Below, piece after piece: positions 33,761-41,388 of a DNA stretch of 64,000 bases. The position numbers were made by a program, and so were the translations under genes. Position 1 is the stretch's first letter. The number at the start of each line of letters is the position of its first letter. The DNA is from an uncultured Opitutaceae bacterium. Lineage in GTDB: Bacteria > Verrucomicrobiota > Verrucomicrobiia > Opitutales > Opitutaceae. The DNA lies in contig CALFNN010000010.1 in the NCBI GenBank assembly GCA_937902925.1, forward strand, positions 62,001 through 126,000, in the 5' to 3' direction. Under the pieces are notes generated by a model that was not told where the DNA came from, did no database searches, and saw only the letters and a program-made list of their open reading frames with translations.

Positions 33761-35566
33761 TCATCGCGATTCCGGAATTCCGGCGGGAGGGAGGCGAAAA
33801 GCAAAATAGGGTCCGGCTCGGTCGACCAAATCGCCGCGAATGGCGGAACGATCCCGGGTAATGGCGACAAGTTTCCCGGCGGGGGCCAGTCGTTCGTCGA
33901 GCCGGGCGGCATCCCGGACGAGCGGGGCCTCCTTCTGCACGTCGAGATAGAGATCCGGCTGGAAGGTGACGTAGGCTCCACTTGCGACAAGGCGATGGAC
34001 AAGTTCGACCATGGCCTCCGTGTAGTGCACCGGTTGGAAGCTGCCGGTGCGCACGGCGCGCAGTTCGGTCGGGATCCAGAGCGCCACCAGCAGCGGGACC
34101 AGCGCGCCCGCCCGGCGTGCCGAGGGCAGACTCAGGGCGTCGGCCCATCGCGCGAGGCAGGCGAGCAACAGGATGAGAACAAAGAGCGAAACGGCTTTCA
34201 CGTAGTTGTGCGTCGCGTTCGGCACGTGTTGGAAAACCTTGAGCAAAGTGCCGGCGACCAGCGCGGCCGAGGCGCCCCCCAGCGTTCCCACCAGCAACCG
34301 GCTGCGCCGGCAGTTCACGGCCAGGACAGTGCCGCCGATCAAGAAGAGGCCGGCGGCCGTGTCGAGCGCCCAGTCGAATTGGGTCCGGGGAAACGGCAGC
34401 TCGTAACCGAGGACGGTCCGAAATCCCGCGATTTCTCCGAACCCAATCAACCTTTTCCATTCCCACCCCCGCAGTTCGGCCCCGCTCAGGAACGTCAGCT
34501 CACGCCAGCTCGCCGGAATGTAGTAAAACGTAGTGGCCAGGAGCGAGAGACCGAGCCCCAGCAAGACATTCCAGCGGCGCTTTGTCTTTGGGGCGCGAAA
34601 AGTCGCGAAGACCAGTGCCAGCAGGATGACGCCGATCACTGGCGGGATTGTCGGGTGATGCAGCATGGCCGCGGCCAGGAGCAGGCCGGCGGCAATGCCC
34701 GCGCGGACGGCGGCTGGGCCCGGGAGCAACCCAAAGGCCGCCTCAAGGGCCAGGAGAAATCCGGCAAATCCGAGCAGCACGCCGGTCGCCTGGCTCGCAT
34801 AGGAAAAATAGAGCAGAAAGTAGAGAAAAGGGTGGCACGCGACGATCAACAGCGGCCAGATGGCGCGGCAGCGAATGGTCTCGAGCCAGACTGCGCCGAG
34901 GCCGACGATCAGGATCATCGCGGCGACGATCGCGGGATTTATCACCCGATAGAGCTTGCCGGATGAGAAGACGCTGGCGGCCTCCGCGAGATAGACCATG
35001 TTGCCCAACCGGGCGTGAAGAAAAAGATGGTCCCGGATGTCGTCGGAACGAAATTCCGTCTGGGTCTCGTAGGCGTGACGGCTGGCGCCGTGCAGCAGCA
35101 GGTAGTCCGACACTCCCCAATACGCCGCAAAGTCTCCCGAGCCCCAATAGTCGCGCACGTCGGTCCTGCCCTCGACGGTCATGAGGTAGGACGAAAGCGA
35201 AGTGATTAGTCCGCTCAACACGAGCAGGCGCAGGCCTCGTCTGCGCAGATAGGCCAGGGCGCGTTTTTGGCGCAGCAACGGGTGCCGCCGCCGCAAGAGA
35301 ATCGTCGCCGTGAGGCCGCAGACGGCGAGCGACGTCATCAACCCGGGGACGAAAGTTCCAACCGGCAGGCCGAGGAGCGAGAGGGGAAGACCGAGCACCG
35401 TCACAACCGCGAGGCCCACCACGGGGGTGACAACGATCCAGCGAAAGGCAAAGCGGCCGGGCAGAAACAACAGCGTGGCGCCCCAGCCGGCCACCCCTCC
35501 GAACGCGAGCAGGCCGGCGACGCTGGCGGTGAGGCGCAGCCACTGGATCAGGAGATGTGCCAGCAT
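33761..35566 (-). CDS. Polytopic membrane protein, possible GT-C glycosyltransferase
   Basis: A 601-residue membrane protein with about twelve to fourteen hydrophobic segments and no clear family. SGDFAAYWGVSDYLLLHG (Asp145 near its start) follows the third or fourth membrane segment, and resembles the D-F-x-x-Y-x-x-A segment of GT87-type GT-C transferases, but the similarity is short. A soluble tail (about 530-601) has FQPDLYLDVQKEAPLV. A 13-bp palindrome, AAACCC-G-GGGTTT on the plus strand, lies 24 bp before the start and may be incidental. It could be a polyprenyl-sugar transferase or a membrane protein for glycan modification. Confidence 0.5.
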   Translation of the reverse strand: MLAHLLIQWLRLTASVAGLLAFGGVAGWGATLLFLPGRFAFRWIVVTPVVGLAVVTVLGLPLSLLGLPVGTFVPGLMTSLAVCGLTATILLRRRHPLLRQKRALAYLRRRGLRLLVLSGLITSLSSYLMTVEGRTDVRDYWGSGDFAAYWGVSDYLLLHGASRHAYETQTEFRSDDIRDHLFLHARLGNMVYLAEAASVFSSGKLYRVINPAIVAAMILIVGLGAVWLETIRCRAIWPLLIVACHPFLYFLLYFSYASQATGVLLGFAGFLLALEAAFGLLPGPAAVRAGIAAGLLLAAAMLHHPTIPPVIGVILLALVFATFRAPKTKRRWNVLLGLGLSLLATTFYYIPASWRELTFLSGAELRGWEWKRLIGFGEIAGFRTVLGYELPFPRTQFDWALDTAAGLFLIGGTVLAVNCRRSRLLVGTLGGASAALVAGTLLKVFQHVPNATHNYVKAVSLFVLILLLACLARWADALSLPSARRAGALVPLLVALWIPTELRAVRTGSFQPVHYTEAMVELVHRLVASGAYVTFQPDLYLDVQKEAPLVRDAARLDERLAPAGKLVAITRDRSAIRGDLVDRAGPYFAFRLPPAGIPESR

Positions 35567-35642
35567 GGAACGATTTTACGAGCGGAATGAAACCCGGGGT
35601 TTTTGCTGGTCGGGGCGCGCAGCGCCGCACGAAAGCGGACCT

Positions 35643-38600
35643 TCAGATCGAGTCGGATTCGGACGTTGCGTTGGCCGAAAGGAGCGAGGCCAGGCGCGAT
35701 TGGAACCGGGTGAAGGAAAAGTGGCGGGCGCGTTCGAGGATCGGGCGTTCGTCCCAGTCCCGCTGCAAGGCGGTGACGCTCGCGGCAGCGATGCCGGGCA
35801 CGTCGCCATATTCGACCAGCACGCCGGTATCGTTGGTGATCACCTCGGGAATGCCGCCCGCCCGGGCGCCGAGACACGGACGGCCATGGGCCATCGCCTC
35901 GACGAAGACGAGGCCGAAGCCTTCCTTTTTGCTGGGCAGAGCGAAGAGACGGCACCGGCGCATTTCCTCCGCCAGGCAGGCGTCATCGATAAAACCGGTG
36001 AATTCGACGGCATCGGCCAGCCCGAGTTCATCGCGCAGAGCCTGCAGGCGCGGCTGGTCGTCGCCGCGGCCGACGATGCGCAGGGTCGCGGCGGGGATCG
36101 CGGCCCGGATGGCCGGCATCGCTTCGATCAAATGTTGCACGCCCTTGTAGCGGTCATCGTGAGTAAGGCGCGTGACCACAAGGATCACCGGCGGGCACTG
36201 CGCGAGCGGCGTGCCGCCCGCGATGTCAAAATGGGGATCGAGGGTGTTGTGGAGCACGACGGCCCGGCCGCGGCGAAGCGGACAATGCTTCAGCAGTTCG
36301 CGGCGGGTATAATCGCTGACGCAGAGCACTCGCTCCGCGTCGCGCAGCGCGAGGCGCTCCGCGAGATTGAATTGCCGCCAGACCTCGATGCCATGCGCGA
36401 CCAGATAGTAACGAAGGCGGGGATTGAGGCGGCGGGCCAGCCAGGCCACGGGAAGTTGCCCGACGTGGCCGCAAACGACCCGCTCGCATCCCCGGCTCAT
36501 GCGCAACGCGGCACGGACGAAGCGGGCTTTGTTCCGGCTGCATACATGCCAGTCGTCCAGGGCGGCGGAGGCGTAGCGGTGAAGGCTCGACGAATTGATT
36601 TCCGCATCGTTGAGGGCGACGAGACGAACTCCGTGGCCCGCCTCGGGAAGTTCGCAGAGCGCCTTGAGGTAAACCTGCAGGATGCGGGGGATGCCGCCTT
36701 CGGACGCGAAGATTTCGGGCGCGAGCAATAGTGTCCGCGAACGGACTTTTCGTCCGCGGGCCGGAAAGGCGGCTGCCGGCGGCGGGGGATGCGCGGCCGT
36801 TCCGGAGGAGGAAGCGACGGTCACTGCCGGATCGGTCGGCCGTGGAGACGCAGAGGGCGCGCGGCGATTGGTGAAGGCCACGAGCACCGCGAGACTCCAC
36901 ACGCGCGACCATTCGCGTTCGTCGTCGCTCGTCAGGAAACCGCGCCAGAGATTTTGCACCTCGGCGCGGGCGAATAATTGGCTGCGGTCCACGCTGGCGT
37001 CGGAAAACGTCTCCTCGAGAAAAGGGCGCAGTTCGCGTTTCATCCACAACGGAAACGGAAGGGTAAAGCCCCACTTGCGCCGATTGGACAGGCCCGGCGG
37101 CAGCAAGTCCCGCGTCGCTTCGATGAGCGTGGTCTTTCGGTGCAGCGGGTCGGTTTTGAACGTCGCGGATTGGTGCCACAACCACTCGATCAACGGCCGG
37201 TCCACGAATGGCACGCGGAGTTCCAACGAATGGCGCATGCTCATCACGTCGCTGTCGCGCAGGAGCACGTCGGCCATGTAGGTGCGCAGTTCCCAGGCGC
37301 TCATGACCTCAAAAACGCCCGCGTCCGCAAGGTCCACGGTGAGTGCGGCGAGTTCCGGATGATGCGGAGCGCGGCCGTCGAGCGCCGCGCGGGCGTCGGG
37401 CCCGAGCAACGGGCGGCGGCTCGATTCGGAAAACACGCGGCGTTGAAGCGAGCCGAGTTCACCGAGATTGCGCGCATGTTGGAGAAAATCGGCCAGCTTG
37501 CGCCGGCGCGTGCCGCCGCGGTTCAAGCGCGAGATGATCGACTGGCGCACCCGGGCCGGCAGGCGGCGCCACCAGGGCAGCCAAGGCGCGAGACGCGGGA
37601 GATCGCGGAACGAAGGATAACCCCCGAAAAGTTCGTCGCCGCCGAGACCCGAGAGCGCGACGGTCACGCCTCCGGCGCGGGCGGCGCGGCTGGCGTAGTA
37701 GGTGTTGACGCCGTCGCCGGTGGGTTGGTCGAAGGCGGAAAGCAGTTGTTCGAGATCCCGGGCGACATCTGCGCCGGTCAACACCGACGGATGATGGTCC
37801 GTGCCCAGATGACGGGCGGTGGCCGCCGCATTCTCGGCCTCCGAGTAGCCGGCCTCGCCGAAACCGATCGAGAAAGTCCGCAGGCGATGTCCGCCGACGC
37901 GGGTCATCAACCCGACGACCACCGCCGAGTCGAGCCCGCCGGAAAGAAATGCGCCCACCGGCACGTCGGCGACCACATGGGCCCGGATGGAGTCCTCCAG
38001 CCGCGCACGCAACTCGTCGTTGAATTCTTCGCGGGTGACGCACGGCTTGGGTTCGTCCGGGATGGTGCGGAAACTCCACGCCGTCCTGATGTCGAGGCGG
38101 CCGGCGCGAAAAGTAGCGCATTCGCCCGGGCGGAGGCTGAATGTGTCGCGATAAATTGTGCGCGGAGCCGGCACCGCGAACCACGCCAGATAGTCGGCCA
38201 CGGAGGCCGGGTCGACTTCGGCGGCAAAGATCCCGGACGCCGCGAGCGCGTTGAGTTCGGAGGCAAAGAGAAATCGCGTGCCCTCGTGCCGGTAGTAGAG
38301 CGGCTTGATGCCGAAAGGATCGCGCGCGAGAAACAGCGACTGCTCGTGCGCGTCCCACACGGCGAATGCGAACATGCCGCGGAATTTTTCGAGGCAGCGT
38401 TCGCCCCAGCGAGCGTAGGCGGCGAGCAGCACCTCGGTGTCGCAGTTGGTGCGAAACTCCCAACCGGTGGCGGCGAGCTCGCCGTGCAGGGCGCGGAAAT
38501 TATAAATCGCCCCGTTGAAAACCAGCGTATAGCGCCCGTCGGGCGACGACATTGGTTGGTGCCCGTTGGCAGGATCGAAGATTGCGAGCCGGCGCATGCC

Positions 38601-38738
38601 GAGGGTCGCGTCGCCATGGGACTCCATGCCTTCGTCGTCCGGTCCGCGGTGAACCATCGCGTTGCACATGCGCGTAACCGCGTCCATTCGGGTTGCCGGC
38701 GCTCTTTGTGGATCGACGAATCCGGCTATGCCACACAT
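35643..38738 (-). CDS. Asparagine-synthetase-type amidotransferase fused to GT4
   Basis: A 1031-residue fusion. Residues 1-620 are class-II glutamine amidotransferase plus synthetase: catalytic Cys2 (MCGIAGFVD), RGPDDEG, FNGAIYN, ATP pyrophosphatase loop SGGLDSA (266-272), SGLGGDELFGGY (363-374) and LELRVPFVD. A Pro/Ala/Ser-rich linker (about 625-667) joins a full GT4 domain (668-1031) with APEIFASEGGIPRILQVY, THDDRYKGVQHLIEAM, and SKKEGFGLVFVEAMAHG with an E-x7-E pair. No internal stop or frameshift occurs, and the linker has no ATG start. In O-antigen loci such amidotransferases amidate uronic acids; here that could be coupled to the sugar transfer. It is the first gene of the cluster, and the start lacks a ribosome-binding motif. 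Confidence 0.9.
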   Translation of the reverse strand: MCGIAGFVDPQRAPATRMDAVTRMCNAMVHRGPDDEGMESHGDATLGMRRLAIFDPANGHQPMSSPDGRYTLVFNGAIYNFRALHGELAATGWEFRTNCDTEVLLAAYARWGERCLEKFRGMFAFAVWDAHEQSLFLARDPFGIKPLYYRHEGTRFLFASELNALAASGIFAAEVDPASVADYLAWFAVPAPRTIYRDTFSLRPGECATFRAGRLDIRTAWSFRTIPDEPKPCVTREEFNDELRARLEDSIRAHVVADVPVGAFLSGGLDSAVVVGLMTRVGGHRLRTFSIGFGEAGYSEAENAAATARHLGTDHHPSVLTGADVARDLEQLLSAFDQPTGDGVNTYYASRAARAGGVTVALSGLGGDELFGGYPSFRDLPRLAPWLPWWRRLPARVRQSIISRLNRGGTRRRKLADFLQHARNLGELGSLQRRVFSESSRRPLLGPDARAALDGRAPHHPELAALTVDLADAGVFEVMSAWELRTYMADVLLRDSDVMSMRHSLELRVPFVDRPLIEWLWHQSATFKTDPLHRKTTLIEATRDLLPPGLSNRRKWGFTLPFPLWMKRELRPFLEETFSDASVDRSQLFARAEVQNLWRGFLTSDDEREWSRVWSLAVLVAFTNRRAPSASPRPTDPAVTVASSSGTAAHPPPPAAAFPARGRKVRSRTLLLAPEIFASEGGIPRILQVYLKALCELPEAGHGVRLVALNDAEINSSSLHRYASAALDDWHVCSRNKARFVRAALRMSRGCERVVCGHVGQLPVAWLARRLNPRLRYYLVAHGIEVWRQFNLAERLALRDAERVLCVSDYTRRELLKHCPLRRGRAVVLHNTLDPHFDIAGGTPLAQCPPVILVVTRLTHDDRYKGVQHLIEAMPAIRAAIPAATLRIVGRGDDQPRLQALRDELGLADAVEFTGFIDDACLAEEMRRCRLFALPSKKEGFGLVFVEAMAHGRPCLGARAGGIPEVITNDTGVLVEYGDVPGIAAASVTALQRDWDERPILERARHFSFTRFQSRLASLLSANATSESDSI

Positions 38739-38755
38739 TGAGATAGAACCGAAGA

Positions 38756-38774
38756 GGCGAACAATAGCTTCGCC
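38756..38774 (-). other. Small leader hairpin before the polysaccharide cluster
   Basis: GGCGAA (38756-38761) and TTCGCC (38769-38774) form perfect 6-bp arms around a 7-nt loop, 17 bp before the start of the amidotransferase gene. It lies in the predicted 5' untranslated leader of the cluster, where it could affect translation or be a regulatory-protein site. No T-run follows. Confidence 0.35.
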
Positions 38775-38844
38775 CCATCACTTCCGGACCGAAGCGACCT
38801 TTTTCGGGGAAAACGGTTGAACACTACTCGGGTTGAAACTGGGG

Positions 38845-38850
38845 TTTATA
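38845..38850 (-). promoter_or_regulatory. Candidate -10 element of the polysaccharide cluster
   Basis: The minus strand reads TATAAA here, in a 176-bp stretch that is clearly less GC-rich than its surroundings and precedes the long run of co-oriented genes. No good -35 hexamer lies at the normal distance. If used, the leader would be about 98 nt. This is the most likely place for the cluster's main promoter, but the exact element is weakly supported. Confidence 0.28.
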
Positions 38851-38876
38851 CCTCAGGCAAGAAAGACCTATGAGTG

Positions 38877-38899
38877 ACGGGAAAAATAGGCAATCCCGT
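38877..38899 (-). other. Inverted repeat after the DJ-1/PfpI gene
   Basis: ACGGGA (38877-38882) and TCCCGT (38894-38899) are perfect arms around an 11-nt AT-rich loop, 15 bp after the stop of the DJ-1-like gene. Without a T-run after it in the direction of transcription, a terminator role is weak; it could equally be an operator next to the candidate promoter. Confidence 0.25.
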
Positions 38900-38914
38900 T
38901 GATGCGCCGGAGGT

Positions 38915-39463
38915 TCACGCGCAGATTGATCGCGCAACCTCATGAGCTCTCTCGGGGGAGAGCAGCTTTGCAATCAGCAGCAGGCCGAAGTCGAGCGCTG
39001 TGCCCGCCCCTCGAGACGTGAGAATGTGTCCGTCGGCGACGACGCGTTCGTTCGCGATGATGCCAGGCAACTCCGCCGCCACGGAAAAATGCGCCGTGTA
39101 GTTCCGGCCCGCGAGCACGCCGGCATCGTGCAAAACGGTCGGTGCGGCGCAAATGGCGGCGATCCAGCGGGCGGCGGAGTGCTGGCGCAGCACGAGGGCG
39201 CGCACGCGCGGATCGGCGCGGAGATGTTTCACGCCTGGTCCTCCTGGCAGGAAAAGACAGTCGAAATCACGCGGCCCCTTCGATTCGAGGGCGGCCAGAC
39301 TGGTGTCGGCGTGCAGTGTGATTCCGCTGCGGCCGGTTACGTGAATGCCGTCGCCGAGCGCGGCCGTGGTCACCTCGGCTCCGGCGCGGCGCAGCAAATC
39401 GATGGGGGTGACCGCCTCGACTTCTTCAAATCCCTCCGCGAGGATTGCGAGGACCGTGGGCAT
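38915..39463 (-). CDS. DJ-1/PfpI family protein (YajL-like)
   Basis: A 182-residue DJ-1 superfamily protein. AILAEGFEEVEAV places the conserved Glu that pairs with the nucleophile near residue 13-17; Cys105 in AAICAAPTV is the nucleophilic elbow Cys, and FLPGGPGVKHL is another family segment. YajL/DJ-1 proteins are stress-related, with reported chaperone, glyoxalase or deglycase activities. ATG at 39463 gives the normal N-terminus; a longer frame adds twelve residues. Its start lies only 18 bp from the divergent SDR gene. It is co-oriented with the polysaccharide cluster but separated by 176 bp. Confidence 0.9.
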   Translation of the reverse strand: MPTVLAILAEGFEEVEAVTPIDLLRRAGAEVTTAALGDGIHVTGRSGITLHADTSLAALESKGPRDFDCLFLPGGPGVKHLRADPRVRALVLRQHSAARWIAAICAAPTVLHDAGVLAGRNYTAHFSVAAELPGIIANERVVADGHILTSRGAGTALDFGLLLIAKLLSPERAHEVARSICA

Positions 39464-39481
39464 GGTGTGAGCTGAACACGC

Positions 39482-40381
39482 ATGACCGCCGATGCCCACG
39501 GAAAATTTTCAGGAAAACGCCTCGTGATTCTCGGCTGCGGTTACGTCGGAACGGCGATGGCGCGTAAAGCGCGGGCCTCGGGGCTCCGGGTTATCGCGCT
39601 GACCCGCAACGAAGCGAAGGCGGCGGCGTTGCGGGCGGAGGGCGTCGAAACCGTCGTCGCGGACCTGGCGGGCGACGCGTGGCACACCCGGATTCCCGGG
39701 GAAGCGGACCTCGTGCTCAATTGCGTGAGTTCCGGCGGCGGCGGGATCGAGGCGGTTCGCCGCAGCTACATTGGCGGGATGGAGTCGTTGCTCGCCTGGG
39801 CGCGGACGCGGGGAGCGCCGGGCACGATTGTCTATACCGGGAGCACGTCGGTTTATCCGCAGGGCGGCGGCGTTCGAGTCGACGAAACTGCGCCGACAGC
39901 CGGCGCGGGGGAACGCGCGCAGTCTTTGCTCGAAGCCGAGGCGCGATTGCGGAGCGGGGTCGGGGCCGGCGGGCGATGGTTCATCCTGCGGCTGGCGGGA
40001 ATCTACGGGCCGGGGCGCCATCGTCTGCTCGATCAAGTCCGGGCGGGTCAGGTGGCGGGACGGGGCGAGCACCAGCTCAATTTGATCCATCGCGACGACA
40101 TTGTCGCCGCGATCTGGGCGGCGTTTGCCGCCGCGCCGGCAGTGGCGGGCGGGATCTTCAATGTCGCGGATGACTCGGCGGCGACCCGGGCTGAAATCGC
40201 GATGTGGCTGGCCGGAAGGCTCGGCGTGGCGGTGCCCCGGTTTACCGGCGAGCCGATGCCGGGGCGCACCGTGGTGACGCCCGACCGCATCATCGCCAAC
40301 GGCCGGATCAAGGCACAGCTCGGCTGGCGGCCCGCTTTCCCCGGTTTCCGGGAAGGCTACGAAAATATTTTGTCGCGTTAG
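39482..40381 (+). CDS. SDR-family NAD(P)-dependent epimerase/dehydratase-like protein
   Basis: A 299-residue extended SDR. The Rossmann motif is LVILGCGYVGTAMARKA (about 14-30), with a later YTGSTSVYPQGGG (Ser/Tyr area) and RLAGIYGPGRH; the sequence lacks a clear Y-x-x-x-K pair, as in the YeeZ-type NAD(P)-binding proteins, so classic epimerase activity is uncertain. LIHRDDIVAAI and IFNVADDSAATRAEI are standard for the family. The gene is divergent from the DJ-1-like gene by 18 bp. Confidence 0.82.
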   Translation: MTADAHGKFSGKRLVILGCGYVGTAMARKARASGLRVIALTRNEAKAAALRAEGVETVVADLAGDAWHTRIPGEADLVLNCVSSGGGGIEAVRRSYIGGMESLLAWARTRGAPGTIVYTGSTSVYPQGGGVRVDETAPTAGAGERAQSLLEAEARLRSGVGAGGRWFILRLAGIYGPGRHRLLDQVRAGQVAGRGEHQLNLIHRDDIVAAIWAAFAAAPAVAGGIFNVADDSAATRAEIAMWLAGRLGVAVPRFTGEPMPGRTVVTPDRIIANGRIKAQLGWRPAFPGFREGYENILSR

Positions 40382-40453
40382 GTCAACGGCCGGATCTCAA
40401 CTCTCCGTCTTCCAGAACCACCCAAGGCGAAAATCCCTCAACTCCCATCATCC

Positions 40454-40762
40454 ATGGCCGGCGTAGGCAAACTTCTCAAACAAGCCCAGAAAATGCAGCG
40501 CGGCATCGAGGCGCTCCAGACGCAGCTCGAGGCCAAGGAAATCGACGTCGCGAGCGGCGGCGGGGCGGTGAAGCTCAAGATCAACGGCGCGGGCAAGTTC
40601 CTCGCGCTGGTCCTCGATCCGGAATTCTTGAAGGAGGACGCGAAGCTGGTGGCGGACACCGTGCTCGCCGCGGTGCAGGATGCGGCGAAGCAGGCGAAGG
40701 AATACAACGACGCCGAGATGCAGAAGGTGACGTCGGCATTCCAGATGCCCGGAATGTTCTGA
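40454..40762 (+). CDS. ybaB: YbaB/EbfC nucleoid-associated protein
   Basis: A 102-residue protein, MAGVGKLLKQAQKMQRGIEA at the start, then a beta stretch VKLKINGAGKFLALVLDPEF, and a C-terminal helix ending PGMF. It matches YbaB/EbfC, small dimeric DNA-binding proteins usually encoded before recR, and it is so here, 20 bp before the recR start. The usual dnaX gene is not in front of it; an SDR gene is. It probably binds DNA and supports recombination repair. Confidence 0.93.
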   Translation: MAGVGKLLKQAQKMQRGIEALQTQLEAKEIDVASGGGAVKLKINGAGKFLALVLDPEFLKEDAKLVADTVLAAVQDAAKQAKEYNDAEMQKVTSAFQMPGMF

Positions 40763-40782
40763 GCGCCGGCGCGCGTGTTGCG

Positions 40783-41379
40783 ATGACGCCGGCGTTCGAA
40801 AAGCTGCAGAAGCATCTCAAGCAACTGCCCGGCCTCGGTTATCGTTCGTCGGAGCGGATTGCGTTGCACCTGCTGGTCGAGAAGCCCGGCCAGTTGCCGG
40901 CGCTCGTTGCGGCACTCGAGGAAGCGGCCCGGGCGGTGCGGCGCTGTGCCCGCTGCGGCAACCTGGCCGAGGCCGAGCATTGCGCGATCTGCGCGGACGA
41001 GCGCCGCGACCGTTCCGTCGTGTGCGTGGTGGAGCACGTGCCCGATCTCGTGGCGATCGAGCGCAGCGGCGCCTACCGCGGTTCCTATCATGTGCTGCAC
41101 GGAAAGCTTTCGCCGATTCACGGCGTGGGTCCGGACGATCTCAACGTCGCGGCGTTGCGGGCCCGGATCGAGTCGGGCGAGGTGGCCGAGCTGATTCTCG
41201 CGTTGTCCAACGACGTCGAGGGTGAGGCGACCTGTCATTATCTCACGGAGCACCTGCCGGCCGGCCGGGATGTCAGGATCACGCGGATCGGCTTCGGACT
41301 GCCGAGCGGCGGCGGCGTGCTTTATGCGGACTCGGTCACGTTGAAGAGCGCGCTCGACGGGCGGCGAACCTACCACTGA
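40783..41379 (+). CDS. recR: Recombination mediator RecR
   Basis: A 198-residue RecR. An N-terminal helix-hairpin-helix (KHLKQLPGLGYRSSERIALH), a C4 zinc finger (Cys55, Cys58, Cys67, Cys70 in CARCGNLAEAEHCAIC) and a Toprim domain (VCVVEHVPDLVAIERSGAY), ending in DVRITRIGFGLPSGG. RecR clamps DNA with RecO and helps load RecA at gaps. The ATG shortly after ybaB gives the exact family length. The sensor kinase gene converges from the other side with only 9 bp between the stops. Confidence 0.96.
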   Translation: MTPAFEKLQKHLKQLPGLGYRSSERIALHLLVEKPGQLPALVAALEEAARAVRRCARCGNLAEAEHCAICADERRDRSVVCVVEHVPDLVAIERSGAYRGSYHVLHGKLSPIHGVGPDDLNVAALRARIESGEVAELILALSNDVEGEATCHYLTEHLPAGRDVRITRIGFGLPSGGGVLYADSVTLKSALDGRRTYH

Positions 41380-41388
41380 GGCCGGAGC

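Noticed and set aside
36978-38741. Plus-strand open frame of 587 codons opposite the amidotransferase fusion
   Set aside because: Antisense shadow of a strongly supported gene; its composition is Arg/Glu/Gly-rich with no motifs.
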